Source: Planctomycetota bacterium (lineage in GTDB: Bacteria > Planctomycetota > Phycisphaerae > Phycisphaerales > SM1A02). Taken from it: a stretch of 64,000 nucleotides of DNA. Positions 52,314 through 61,530 of this stretch are shown piece by piece. Below the pieces are notes generated by a model. It was not told the origin of the DNA. It ran no database searches and saw nothing but the letters and a program-made list of their open reading frames with translations. The translations under genes were made by a program, and so were the position numbers. Position 1 is the stretch's first letter; each line of letters starts with the position of its first letter. Location of the stretch: the NCBI GenBank assembly GCA_022574595.1, contig JACZRS010000010.1, forward strand, positions 1 to 64,000, written 5' to 3'.

Positions 52314-52568
52314 ATGAAATTCAGTTCACGAATCTTGGCTACTTTTGTGTTGCTCTTAATGGTCGCGCTTGTAACTGGGTGCACAGAGGAAATGGATGGC
52401 GGTTCTGCATCTAATGCATCCACTCCGCCACCAGATCAACCGCCACAATCTCAAACAGTCGTGCCAAGCCAATCTGCACTGGGCGGAGCAAAACGCGCTG
52501 CAGAAAATACTCGTGACCGAGTAGCGGATTATCAGAAAAAATTAGAAAGAGATATGGAAGATAATTAG
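52314..52568 (+). CDS. Small lipoprotein
   Basis: 84 residues from the ATG at 52314, chosen because CGAGGACA precedes it and the lipoprotein signal begins there (an in-frame start lies 39 bases earlier). The signal MKFSSRILATFVLLLMVALV ends in the lipobox VTGC with the cysteine at residue 23. The mature part is short: a Ser/Pro/Gln-rich linker (STPPPDQPPQSQTVV) and a basic-acidic helix (AENTRDRVADYQKKLERDME). Such proteins may tether the envelope or act as spacers; I do not know the function. The oxoprolinase gene begins 47 bp later on the same strand. Confidence 0.7.
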   Translation: MKFSSRILATFVLLLMVALVTGCTEEMDGGSASNASTPPPDQPPQSQTVVPSQSALGGAKRAAENTRDRVADYQKKLERDMEDN

Positions 52569-52614
52569 TAGGTAACAGCCATACTCCTAAAATACAACAC
52601 CTAAAATAACAACT

Positions 52615-55600
52615 ATGCCCGTGACAAATGATCGTTGGCAAATTCATATCGACACCGGCGGTACGTTTACAGATTGTATTGCAATCGATCCAGCAGGATA
52701 TATCCATCGCGCCAAGGTATTAAGTACTGGTGCTCTTCGAGGACAAATTAAGTGCATTAAGGATAAGAGGCATTTTGAAATATCGCAGCATTGGGGGGTT
52801 AGCGATGATTTTGTTAAGGGATTTAAGTTTGCGGTATTAGGTGCAGATGAAAATTGCCATTCTATTATCGCAAGTTTTAATGCTGCATCCTCAGTAATTG
52901 AATTAGAAACGGACTTGCCTGTATCAATCATCGATGGGGCTGCATTTGAAGTTCGCAGTGATGAAGAAGCTCCGATACTCGCAGCTCGAATCGTAACACA
53001 AACAAATTATGATTCGCCTCTTCCGCCACTGGATATGAAACTAGCAAGTACGCGCAGCACAAATGCACTTCTTCAAAGACAAGGTGCACCAGTTGCTTTC
53101 TTCGTAACAACAGGCTTTAAGGATCTATTACTAATAGGCGATCAACAACGCCCGGATCTCTTTGCGCTCGATATTAAGAAAACCAAACCACTCTATGAAT
53201 CTGTATATGAAGTTGATGAAAGATTAGCAGTTGATGGTTCAATTCTTAGAGCGATAGACATAGATAGTGTATTAGAGAAAGCAAAAAGAGCTTTAGAGCA
53301 AGGCATAGATTCCGCAGCCATTGCATTAATGCACAGTTATATAAATCCTGATCATGAACTGAAGCTCGCTGAGAAGTTACATCGTTTAGGCTTTACGCAT
53401 GTTTCCTGCTCATCTGATATGGGCGCACAAATAAAACTATTGCCTCGAAGCCAAACCGTGGTCGCTGATGCTTATCTTGGACCTGTTATTGATGATTACT
53501 TGAAACGTGTCACTCAATCGATCGGCAATAACTCGATTCATGTAATGAGCAGTGCAGGCGGTTTAGTTAAAAGTGATAATTACCGAGCTAAAGATAGCCT
53601 GTTAAGTGGCCCGGCCGGTGGTGTGATTGGTGCAGCGACTGCTGGCAAAGCTAGCAAATTTGTTAAACTAATAACCTTTGATATGGGGGGAACAAGTACG
53701 GATGTTTCGCGATTTGATGGCGATTACGAATATGATTTTCAACATGAAGTTGCAGATGTTAAACTTGTTGCGCCCGCACTTGCAATCGAAACGGTTGCTG
53801 CAGGTGGTGGATCTATTTGTGAGTTTGTAAATGGGCAGCTTCGTGTTGGGCCTAATAGTGCAGATTCTGTTCCGGGTCCTGCGTGTTATGCTGCGGGTGG
53901 GCCGCTCACTATTACCGATGTCAATCTCTTACTTGGTAGGCTCGATCCTGATCGTTTTGAAATTCCAATTTCAACAGACAAAGCTGAAGCAGCGCTTAAG
54001 TTAGTTATTGATGATATTCATAAATTTACAAATGTATTGCCCCTGCGAAATGAATTACTACAAGGGTTTTTAGATATTGCAAACGAGCGTATGGCCGATG
54101 CTATTTGCGAAGTATCTCTGCGCAGAGGTTATGATCCAATTGAATACGCATTAGTAGCATTCGGCGGAGCTGGCGGGCAACACGCATGCGCAATAGCAAA
54201 GATCCTTGGTATTAAAAGCATAGTTATGCCCGCCGATGCATCGCTACTTAGTGCTGTGGGATTATCCTGCGCTGTAATTGAGAGGTTTGCACATAGACAA
54301 ATTCTTAAACCACTCGATGATGTTCTAGCGCAATTGCCTGAACAACTTAAAAAGCTTGAAGAACAAGCAATAGATGAACTTATAAATGAAGATGTAGACA
54401 AGTCACAAATACAAATTAGAAAACGAATAATAAACTTAAGATTGCTCGGCCAGGAGTCTTCGATTGCAATTGACTGTAATGATATAACAAGCTTGCAAAG
54501 AGATTTTCAAACACAGTACAAAGCTATCTATGGCCACGAACCAATCGGGAAACCCATCGAGGTTGTTTCTGTTCGTGTTGTAGCTTCTAAAAAACCAATA
54601 GAGATAGAGCGGCAAAATGAAGATGTTAAGCAAGCAAGGCCGGCAATAAACAGAAAGATCAAAGTATGGATGGATAGCACGTGGCTTAGCATTAGCGCAA
54701 TTGAAAGAACTGATTTGAAAGTAGATTCTCAAGTTGATGGGCCAGCAATTATCTTTGAACAAAATAGCACTTATGTAATTGAAACTGGTTGGTACGCATG
54801 TGTTGATGAAACTGGCGCATTAGTACTGACACGAGATAAGAATTCCTTGCTTAAGCAGGTGGATGAGTCTATTAGTGTTGCGCGTGAAGCGCTATTCGCC
54901 AACCGCTTCACTTCTATTGCCAAGCAGATGGGCCAAAGTTTGACCCGTACTGCGTTATCTACAAATGTTAAGGAGCGATTGGACTTTTCCTGTGCGCTAT
55001 TAGATCGTGATGGATATTTGGTCGTTCACGCACCGCACATGCCGGTTCATCTTGGGGCACTTGGTTTGTGCGCTCGGGCATTAGCTAAAGAGATGGATAT
55101 AAAGCCTGGCGATGTGGTGATTACAAATCACCCCGCTTTTGGGGGATCACATTTGCCGGATATCACAGTTGTAACCGGGGCATTCTATGACAATCAACTA
55201 ATTGGTTACGCAGTAAGTCGAGCCCATCATGCAGAATTAGGGGGAATACGACCAGGTTCCATGGCACCTGATGCACAGTCTCTAGCAGAAGAAGCGGTGG
55301 TAATCTCCCCAATGTATTTGCTGCGTGATGGCAAATCCCGCTTTGATGAAATAGAGAAACTCTTAAGTGACTCTGAGTTTCCATCGCGCATGGTTGAAGA
55401 CAATTTAGCTGACCTTAGAGCAGCCGTAGCAGCAAATCAGCGAGGTGTGCAGCGATTATGCGAGCTTGTAGATGTTTATGGTTATGCAGCAATCAATGAG
55501 CAAATGCAGATTATTAGGAGTAAAGCTGAGCAGTTAGCGCGACAAGCAATTTCGCAAATTCCCGATGGCTGTTATGAAGCTAAGCAATCTCTTGATGATG

Positions 55601-56415
55601 GATCTCCGCTTTGTGTTGTAATTAAAGTTAAGGGCGATGCTGCGGTGATTGATTTCAAGGGAACTGCGGATGTGCATCCGGGCAATTTAAATGCCACGCC
55701 CGCCATCGTTCATAGTGCAGTTATATATGTGCTTCGAGTTTTAATTGGCGAAGCTTTGCCACTTAATGAGGGAATTATGCAGGCAGTTAAATTGAAGATC
55801 CCACACGGAATGCTTAATCCGGTGTTTGATAGTGATCCTCATAAAGCTCCCGCAGTAAGTGGAGGTAATGTGGAAACAAGTCAACGAATCGTCGAGGTGC
55901 TTTTTAAGGCTCTTAATACTTGTGCAGCAAGTCAAGGAACCATGAATAACGTCCTCTTTGGCGATGAAACTTTCAGCTACTACGAAACAGTATGTGGTGG
56001 AAGCGGCGCAACATCAAACGCAAACGGAGCAGATGCAGTACATACACATATGACTAACACTCGCATAACAGATCCGGAAATTTTAGAGCATCGTTATCCA
56101 GTCAGGCTAGATCGATTTTGCATCAGGCCGAACTCTGGCGGGGAAGGAATAAATAGAGGTGGGCATGGCGTAATTCGCGAAATGACATTCTTGAAACCCC
56201 TCTCACTATCAATAATCAGTCAACATCGTAGCGAAGGCCCCTACGGCCTAAACGGCGGCAAACCCGGAGCCCCCGGAAAGCAAAGCATAGTTCGCAAAGA
56301 TGGAACAATCACGGAATTAGGTGCAGTTGATAAATGTGAGTTAAAAGCAGGCGATCGCCTAATCCTTCAAACCCCCGGCGGCGGTGGTTGGGGTGATGCA
56401 TCTTCTGTTGATTGA
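52615..56415 (+). CDS. Fused hydantoinase A/B (5-oxoprolinase-type) protein
   Basis: 1266 residues, the length of the fused enzymes. The N-terminal HyuA half (about 1-690) starts with the ATPase phosphate loop HIDTGGTFTDCIAIDPAG and has FDMGGTSTDVSRFDGDY, AAGGGSICEFVNGQLRVGPN and AFGGAGGQHACAIA. The HyuB half (about 720-1260) has ALLDRDGYLVVHAPHMPVHL, VVITNHPAFGGSHLPDITVV, SGGNVETSQRIVE and TPGGGGWGDA at the end. Members hydrolyse cyclic amides with ATP: 5-oxoproline to glutamate in the best-known case, or hydantoins. Because both halves are in one chain it resembles eukaryotic-type 5-oxoprolinase, so glutathione or pyroglutamate recycling is the best guess. The 3' end overlaps the convergent zinc-ribbon gene by 49 bases. 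Confidence 0.92.
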   Translation: MPVTNDRWQIHIDTGGTFTDCIAIDPAGYIHRAKVLSTGALRGQIKCIKDKRHFEISQHWGVSDDFVKGFKFAVLGADENCHSIIASFNAASSVIELETDLPVSIIDGAAFEVRSDEEAPILAARIVTQTNYDSPLPPLDMKLASTRSTNALLQRQGAPVAFFVTTGFKDLLLIGDQQRPDLFALDIKKTKPLYESVYEVDERLAVDGSILRAIDIDSVLEKAKRALEQGIDSAAIALMHSYINPDHELKLAEKLHRLGFTHVSCSSDMGAQIKLLPRSQTVVADAYLGPVIDDYLKRVTQSIGNNSIHVMSSAGGLVKSDNYRAKDSLLSGPAGGVIGAATAGKASKFVKLITFDMGGTSTDVSRFDGDYEYDFQHEVADVKLVAPALAIETVAAGGGSICEFVNGQLRVGPNSADSVPGPACYAAGGPLTITDVNLLLGRLDPDRFEIPISTDKAEAALKLVIDDIHKFTNVLPLRNELLQGFLDIANERMADAICEVSLRRGYDPIEYALVAFGGAGGQHACAIAKILGIKSIVMPADASLLSAVGLSCAVIERFAHRQILKPLDDVLAQLPEQLKKLEEQAIDELINEDVDKSQIQIRKRIINLRLLGQESSIAIDCNDITSLQRDFQTQYKAIYGHEPIGKPIEVVSVRVVASKKPIEIERQNEDVKQARPAINRKIKVWMDSTWLSISAIERTDLKVDSQVDGPAIIFEQNSTYVIETGWYACVDETGALVLTRDKNSLLKQVDESISVAREALFANRFTSIAKQMGQSLTRTALSTNVKERLDFSCALLDRDGYLVVHAPHMPVHLGALGLCARALAKEMDIKPGDVVITNHPAFGGSHLPDITVVTGAFYDNQLIGYAVSRAHHAELGGIRPGSMAPDAQSLAEEAVVISPMYLLRDGKSRFDEIEKLLSDSEFPSRMVEDNLADLRAAVAANQRGVQRLCELVDVYGYAAINEQMQIIRSKAEQLARQAISQIPDGCYEAKQSLDDGSPLCVVIKVKGDAAVIDFKGTADVHPGNLNATPAIVHSAVIYVLRVLIGEALPLNEGIMQAVKLKIPHGMLNPVFDSDPHKAPAVSGGNVETSQRIVEVLFKALNTCAASQGTMNNVLFGDETFSYYETVCGGSGATSNANGADAVHTHMTNTRITDPEILEHRYPVRLDRFCIRPNSGGEGINRGGHGVIREMTFLKPLSLSIISQHRSEGPYGLNGGKPGAPGKQSIVRKDGTITELGAVDKCELKAGDRLILQTPGGGGWGDASSVD

Positions 56416-56954
56416 ATACTGGCATCTCTATACATACGCGCACGTTCTATTGGATGCACTGAATCAGTCCAATCTGGCAAATCAACTTCACACAGAGGTC
56501 TTTTGTAATCTCGCGGTAATCGGCGATAGTCGCCAAGATGGAAGCTCTCCCCACATTCGCTGCACATTGCATAGCCCGTATTATCAGTTGGTGTGTGGCG
56601 GAGTGAATAACCACAATAAGAACACATGCGATTTCTGATGATAGTCCTGATGAAGCGTTTAATTCTGAGTGCATCCCAGAATAAAAATACAAATAATACT
56701 ATTTGCAGTGAAAAATAGAGCCATACGCCAAATCTAATAAATGATAAGAAAAGCAATACGCCAATTAAGAGCCAAAAAACAATTGACACAAAGTAGGGGA
56801 TGCGATCTATGAATAGGCCATGCTGACGAATCAGAGACTTAGCTACAGCTTCCATTAACTTATTGAAATGAAGTGTGTCCCGGTAGCAATAGCCTTTTAC
56901 ATCCGGAGCGAACGGCGCGAATTCTTTTAAAATAGGTCGCTGATTTGAAGGCAT
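56367..56954 (-). CDS. Zinc-ribbon two-TM membrane protein, paralogue 1
   Basis: 195 residues. Two membrane helices (about 48-65 and 74-90, YFVSIVFWLLIGVLLFLSF then LYFSLQIVLFVFLFWDAL) precede a zinc ribbon MCSYCGYSLRHTPTD with YAMCSECGESFH (about 108-137). A short Pro/Arg tail follows with YRRLPRDYKRP and DSVHPIERARMYRD. The next gene upstream (57538-56993) is an obvious paralogue with the same order. The 3' end overlaps the oxoprolinase gene by 49 bases; transcripts from the two would be complementary there. The function is unknown. The C-terminal ~15 residues may be an artefact of the overlap if an earlier stop was lost. Confidence 0.75.
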   Translation of the reverse strand: MPSNQRPILKEFAPFAPDVKGYCYRDTLHFNKLMEAVAKSLIRQHGLFIDRIPYFVSIVFWLLIGVLLFLSFIRFGVWLYFSLQIVLFVFLFWDALRIKRFIRTIIRNRMCSYCGYSLRHTPTDNTGYAMCSECGESFHLGDYRRLPRDYKRPLCEVDLPDWTDSVHPIERARMYRDASIQSTEDASPQPPPPGV

Positions 56955-56992
56955 TGTGTTTATTGTAGGTGAGCAGTCTCTACTAATAGTAG

Positions 56993-57538
56993 TTAAATAT
57001 CGGTAGTTTGTGATTCATCTCTTTGCATTCGCGCGCTATCGAGAGGATGTAGGCTGTCGTGCCAGTCGGGCTGGCGCCTAGGGCGCTTGTATCCTTTTGG
57101 AAGGTGGCAGTAGTAACCCAGATGAAACTTCTGCCCGCACTCGCTGCACGTACCGAAACCATCCGAATCAGTCGGTGATTGTCTTAGGATGTAGCCACAC
57201 CTGAAGCACATGCGCTTCCTGATAATCGTTTTGACGAAGCGCCTGATCCTCCTACCGTACCATATCATTAGGGCAAAGCAGAGCAATTGAAACATAGTAC
57301 TCCAAGCAAATGGAAGGAAAGAGGGCGCGAGAACGAAAGTAATTATAATTGCAGCTATGAAAATGAACATTACCCATAGAGGCAGGCGATCGATGAATGA
57401 ACCATGCTTCCGAATCATTCGACGCGATATTTCCCGAGTGAATGCATTGAAATGATCCCGATTGAGATAGCAGTAACCATTGACATCAGGCGGCAGTGGA
57501 TCGTTGGACTCAAAGATGGGGTGCTTATCGAGATCCAT
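56993..57538 (-). CDS. Zinc-ribbon two-TM membrane protein, paralogue 2
   Basis: 181 residues with the same plan as its neighbour: PLPPDVNGYCYLNRDHFNAF near the start, two membrane helices (about 52-72 and 75-95), a zinc ribbon MCFRCGYILRQSPTD with FGTCSECGQKFHLGYY, and a tail with YKRPRRQPDWHDSLHPLDSA. The shared head and tail words (PDVNGYCY, KRPxR...W.DS.HPxxxAR) show a tandem duplication. The 38-bp gap between the two suggests one transcript. A more distant relative with six helices is at 1295-2173. The role is unknown; the conserved W-x-DS-HP tail may be an interaction motif. Confidence 0.75.
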   Translation of the reverse strand: MDLDKHPIFESNDPLPPDVNGYCYLNRDHFNAFTREISRRMIRKHGSFIDRLPLWVMFIFIAAIIITFVLAPSFLPFAWSTMFQLLCFALMIWYGRRIRRFVKTIIRKRMCFRCGYILRQSPTDSDGFGTCSECGQKFHLGYYCHLPKGYKRPRRQPDWHDSLHPLDSARMQRDESQTTDI

Positions 57539-57598
57539 TACGGTGATTGTAGGTGAGGATGAGGGTAATTCCTACCGTTGATATAGATCCAGGCTGAA

Positions 57599-58756
57599 TT
57601 ACGATCTTTCAACTAGCCTGTCAATCAAATAGCTTGATTGTTCGAGTGCTTGATCGCTGAAATTGCCGAAGAACTCGCGTACTTGATTGAAAGTTTCCTC
57701 GATATCGCTTGGGCTGCCTGATTCGATGGTCTTTTTGTGCTCAACCCCTGCATCAAGAAATGCCTGGGTGATTTCATTCATCAAGGGGTTGGATTTCTGG
57801 ATTGATGCGTAAAGTTGAGGCGACTGCGCGAAGTGTCTTGCGGTCATCAACAGTTCCATCAAGTAAACCGGTGAAGTGAATTCGAGTGTTTCCTTAAGTG
57901 GCACGCCGAATTGGGCCATGGTTTTTCCCATGACCTCTGTAGCAAAGTGTGTTAGCACTTGCACGACAGCCATGGCTCGATCATGTTCAGTTGATGTTGA
58001 TTCCTTAATAACGAGGCCGCGCGCACTTAGCATGGTTTTTAGCCAAGCCAGCCAATCATCACCACGGCCGTGGGTTAGTATTATTCGTTGACCTTGCAAT
58101 GTGTGAACGGATGGGCCAAATAGTGGATGCGTCCCGACCACACTTGCTTTGGAGTGTTTCAGCATTGCTTCGAGTGGTTCTTCTTTAATAGAAGTGACAT
58201 CCATAAGCAAAGCATCTTGGCGCACAAGTGGACCAAGCTCAGCAATAACGGAAGTTGTTACATCAATAGGCACACTTATCACCACAACATCTGCGGATGC
58301 AGCAGCGTCGCCTGGCGTCAGGTCCGTATCAAGGTCCGCGATCATCACTGCGTGGCCGAGATCTGCGAACATCTTTGCCATGCACTGACCCATACCACCT
58401 GAGCCACCAATGATTGCTACTGTACGAGTCTCAACATCAAGTGGAACTTCCACGCGCAAAGTTGCCTGGCGATCCCTCGATGCCCAAAGTATCAAGCGGA
58501 ACATATTTTCAATCACATCAGGTCGCAGGCCAAGCGGCACAGAGCGCTTTCTGCGATCTTGGATAAGTTCTCGTTCTCGTTTGTGGTCTCTTATGGATAT
58601 GCTGTTTTGGCGTTTATGAGCTGCGATTTCGCCCACCAGGCCGTTTCGTCTGGATAGTAGCTGCAGCATTTCGTGATCGACAGCATCTATCATTGCCCTA
58701 AGTACGGGCAAAGATCTTGCATCTGAAGGGTTGGTTGAAGCATCAGGATTGCTCAT
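57599..58756 (-). CDS. tyrA: Chorismate mutase / prephenate dehydrogenase (T-protein)
   Basis: 385 residues, close to the E. coli bifunctional TyrA. The N-terminal chorismate-mutase helices (about 12-100) have LRAMIDAVDHEMLQLLSRRN with the catalytic arginine pattern, and KRQNSISIRDHKRERELIQD. The dehydrogenase half begins TVAIIGGSGGMGQCMAKMFA (about 113-132) and has DVVVISVPIDVTTSVIAEL, VGTHPLFGPSVHTLQGQRII and HDRAMAVVQVLTHFATEVMG. The protein turns chorismate to prephenate and oxidises it to 4-hydroxyphenylpyruvate for tyrosine. It stands alone, divergent from gdhA. Fusions of this kind are typical of gammaproteobacteria, so its presence here suggests horizontal transfer or an independent fusion. 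Confidence 0.9.
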   Translation of the reverse strand: MSNPDASTNPSDARSLPVLRAMIDAVDHEMLQLLSRRNGLVGEIAAHKRQNSISIRDHKRERELIQDRRKRSVPLGLRPDVIENMFRLILWASRDRQATLRVEVPLDVETRTVAIIGGSGGMGQCMAKMFADLGHAVMIADLDTDLTPGDAAASADVVVISVPIDVTTSVIAELGPLVRQDALLMDVTSIKEEPLEAMLKHSKASVVGTHPLFGPSVHTLQGQRIILTHGRGDDWLAWLKTMLSARGLVIKESTSTEHDRAMAVVQVLTHFATEVMGKTMAQFGVPLKETLEFTSPVYLMELLMTARHFAQSPQLYASIQKSNPLMNEITQAFLDAGVEHKKTIESGSPSDIEETFNQVREFFGNFSDQALEQSSYLIDRLVERS

Positions 58757-58872
58757 ATTTAGGTACCTATCGCCCAGATTTAGCTGGGGCTTGTAGGTAT
58801 CATATTAGATATGTCAGGGAAAGTGCTTGAGCATACTTTGACGTTGCAATGTGTAGGGCTAGACTCTTAGCC

Positions 58873-60279
58873 ATGAATAGTACAACTACCTCTACGACAA
58901 CAGCACCTCGGACAAAGGTTTCGACCTTTGTTGATGATTTTATGGCCCAAGTTGAGGAACGTAACCCTCATGAGCTGGAGTTTCACCAGGCAGTGCGCGA
59001 GGTGGTTAGCTCGCTTGTGGTGGTTCTGCAAAAACACCCAGAATATAAGAAAGCCAGAATCCTTGATCGCATGATTGAGCCGGAGCGCGTGATTCAGTTT
59101 CGTGTTCCTTGGATGAGTGATAATGGAGAGGTTAATGTAAATCGTGGAATCCGTGTGGAGTTTTCCAGCGCTATAGGTCCATACAAAGGTGGTCTGCGCT
59201 TTCATCCCAGTGTTAATTTAAGCATATTGAAGTTCTTAGGCTTTGAGCAAGTATTTAAGAACAGCCTGACAACTTTGCCCATTGGTGGAGGCAAAGGCGG
59301 ATCAAACTTTGACCCAAAGGGTAAAAGTGATAATGAGGTAATGCGTTTTTGCCAAAGCTTTATGAGCGAACTATATCGCCACATAGGTCCAAATACTGAT
59401 GTTCCTGCAGGTGATATCGGAGTTGGCGGTCGTGAGATTGGTTATTTGTTTGGCCAGTATAAGCGACTAAGCAACGAGTTTACGGGCGCGATTACTGGTA
59501 AGGGGTTCAATTGGGGAGGCAGTCGCATTCGACCTGAAGCCACGGGCTATGGTGTGGTGTACTTTGCAGCTGCCATGCTGGAAACTCGAGGAGAATCATT
59601 AGAAGGCAAGGCATGTTTGGTTTCCGGAGCAGGTAATGTTGCGCAGTATGCGGTTGAGAAGATTACTGAGTTAGGTGGAAAGGCAATTACATTATCTGAT
59701 ACCAGTGGGTGTATACATGATCCAGATGGTATTTCTCCGGAAAAGCTCAAATGGGTTATGAACCTTAAGAATAAGAGGCGCGGGCGAATTGAGGAGTATG
59801 TTGAGCAGTTTCCAACTGCTGAATTTACAGGTGCTGATCCCACACTTCAGACTAACCCGCTTTGGGCGATTAATGCGGATTGTGCCTTTCCCTGTGCAAC
59901 ACAAAATGAGATAAACGAAAAGGACGCAGAGCATCTTCTGGCAAATGGCGTGTATCTGGTCACTGAGGGTGCCAACATGCCAACTACTCCTGAGGCTGTC
60001 GATCTACTGCTTGATGCGCGTACGCTTTACGGTCCGGGTAAAGCTGCCAATGCTGGGGGAGTTGCGGTTTCAGCACTTGAGATGGCTCAAAATAGTATGC
60101 GCTTGACCTGGTCTCGTGAGGAAGTAGATCAACGTTTGCAGGAAATCATGCGTTCGATTCATACTGCGTGTGCGGAAGCTGCGGAAACCTACGGCACGCC
60201 CGGCAACTATATGAATGGCGCCAACATAGCAGGATTTTGCAAGGTTGCCGATGCCATGCTGGATCAAGGGTTGGTATAG
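58873..60279 (+). CDS. gdhA: NADP-specific glutamate dehydrogenase
   Basis: 468 residues from the ATG at 58873; a GTG 24 bases earlier is in frame. The N-terminal domain has YKGGLRFHPSVNLSILKFLG and PIGGGKGGSNFDPKGKSDNE, with the catalytic lysine in GGGKGG. The cofactor domain has VSGAGNVAQYAVEKITELGG, and the end has GPGKAANAGGVAVSALEMAQ. The length and the FEQVFKNSLT segment fit the hexameric NADP enzymes (about 450 residues) that assimilate ammonia: 2-oxoglutarate plus ammonium plus NADPH to glutamate. The unusual Thr/Ser-rich N-terminal ~20 residues (STTTSTTTAPRTK) are likely disordered. It shares a divergent 115-bp promoter region with tyrA. Confidence 0.95.
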   Translation: MNSTTTSTTTAPRTKVSTFVDDFMAQVEERNPHELEFHQAVREVVSSLVVVLQKHPEYKKARILDRMIEPERVIQFRVPWMSDNGEVNVNRGIRVEFSSAIGPYKGGLRFHPSVNLSILKFLGFEQVFKNSLTTLPIGGGKGGSNFDPKGKSDNEVMRFCQSFMSELYRHIGPNTDVPAGDIGVGGREIGYLFGQYKRLSNEFTGAITGKGFNWGGSRIRPEATGYGVVYFAAAMLETRGESLEGKACLVSGAGNVAQYAVEKITELGGKAITLSDTSGCIHDPDGISPEKLKWVMNLKNKRRGRIEEYVEQFPTAEFTGADPTLQTNPLWAINADCAFPCATQNEINEKDAEHLLANGVYLVTEGANMPTTPEAVDLLLDARTLYGPGKAANAGGVAVSALEMAQNSMRLTWSREEVDQRLQEIMRSIHTACAEAAETYGTPGNYMNGANIAGFCKVADAMLDQGLV

Positions 60280-61530
60280 ATAAGTCGTGGATTCAAGTTA
60301 GCGAAGTAATGCGGGGCATGGCTGCAATTGCTGTGAAATCATCCCAGGTCAGATAGCAGGGATTATGGCTAAATCAAAGCAACCAAATTGATGACAATTG
60401 CGGATTCATAATTACTGGCTGAAAAACAGTATTGTTTTTTTTATTGCTTGTTAAAAAAGTCCACACCTCGCCGGTTTGACGGGGTGCGGAGCAAAAGAGA
60501 GAGATTATTTGGACCATACTTCTGGTCCGGAAAAAAGTCCGCACCTCGCCAATTACAGCGGGGCACGGAGCAAAAGAGAGAGAGTTTGTCGAGCACCAAC
60601 ATCGGGGGGATGCTTGGTCCTCTAAATTCTGCACTACGCTTGTTAGCGGGGTGAAGAGTTGGGTCTACAAATGAGCAAGAACCATTTTCTTGGCTTAGTT
60701 GCAAGCAATGCAGTTTCAGCCATTGTGACTGACAAAGTCAGCACAGGTCTAATCACATAACAGCTAGTTTTTTCTTGCTCAATCTTTCTCTGAGGCTCTC
60801 CTATGTCAGTGATAATGATCCTTTTAGATCTGTGGCGCTGACCGCATATATAAACCTCTATTCATATGCCACAGTAAAACTGCCAATACGTCAAGGAAAA
60901 AGTGCCAAAGACTACAAAAAAAGTGGATACTTTTTGCTCTCGCAGGTAAGATTTGGGTTCAGGCAGGTTGTTTGTGTTTCCTAAATTCACATTTATCTGA
61001 ATTTTATGAAATATGCTTGTCTCGGTGCTATTTTGTCTTATGTGCGTGGCAAGGATAGAAGTACGTCTATCTCTTTGTGGTTGGGGTAATGATTAGTTAT
61101 GCACTAAAGAGTAAGAGGATTTCTTAACGATTCGATATTTCTGGGCAAATGATGATATACTGATGCTAGATTCAAGTGGATGATCAGCCAATGGCTCCCA
61201 CAACGGATCCAGAGATAAAGCAATAGTGCTCAAAGCCAGGAGGCTGAGATCACTAATTCAATTGGTATTACAAGTTTCACGTAATTACCAGAAATTTGTC
61301 GTGAAAGATGAGTATTAGTATCTAGATATTATCTAGTAAAGGGATTAATTAGTTGGTAATGGATTGTGGGATATTTAGCCGAAGGTCGTTGGCTAGGACT
61401 TAGGGCGGAATCAAGCGATAGGGAAATCCAGCGGGAGATAGGTGATTTTAATGAAATCTTGCGGGTGATTTTGGCTCGTATGGTTGAGGTGGTTGATAGT
61501 TACGAAGCATAATTTCCCGTGGAGTACATA
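60280..61530. other. Long non-coding stretch after gdhA
   Basis: About 1.25 kb without a convincing gene. 60454-60660 contains a repeated ~50-bp unit (listed separately). 60700-61400 is AT-rich with a GACTGACAAAGTCAG dyad near 60727. The final 130 bases form the leader of the DUF3553 gene. Short frames here (for example 60775-60984) have no ribosome-binding site and unlikely composition. Confidence 0.55.
60454..60660. repeat. Repeated AAAAAAGTCC...GGAGCAAAAGAGAGAG unit, two copies plus a relative
   Basis: Copy 1 (60454-60506) and copy 2 (60531-60583) share AAAAAAGTCCNCACCTCGCC, a variable loop, and CGGAGCAAAAGAGAGAGA. In copy 1 CACCTCG pairs with CGGGGTG; in copy 2 CCTCGC pairs with GCGGGG. 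A third, looser copy with GCACTACGC and GCGGGGTGAAGAG is near 60630-60660. Hairpins with a common 3' tail suggest a REP-like element or a small RNA. Confidence 0.6.

Noticed and set aside
60775-60984. Small plus-strand open frame in the gdhA downstream region
   Set aside because: No ribosome-binding site, unlike neighbouring genes in composition, and no domain.
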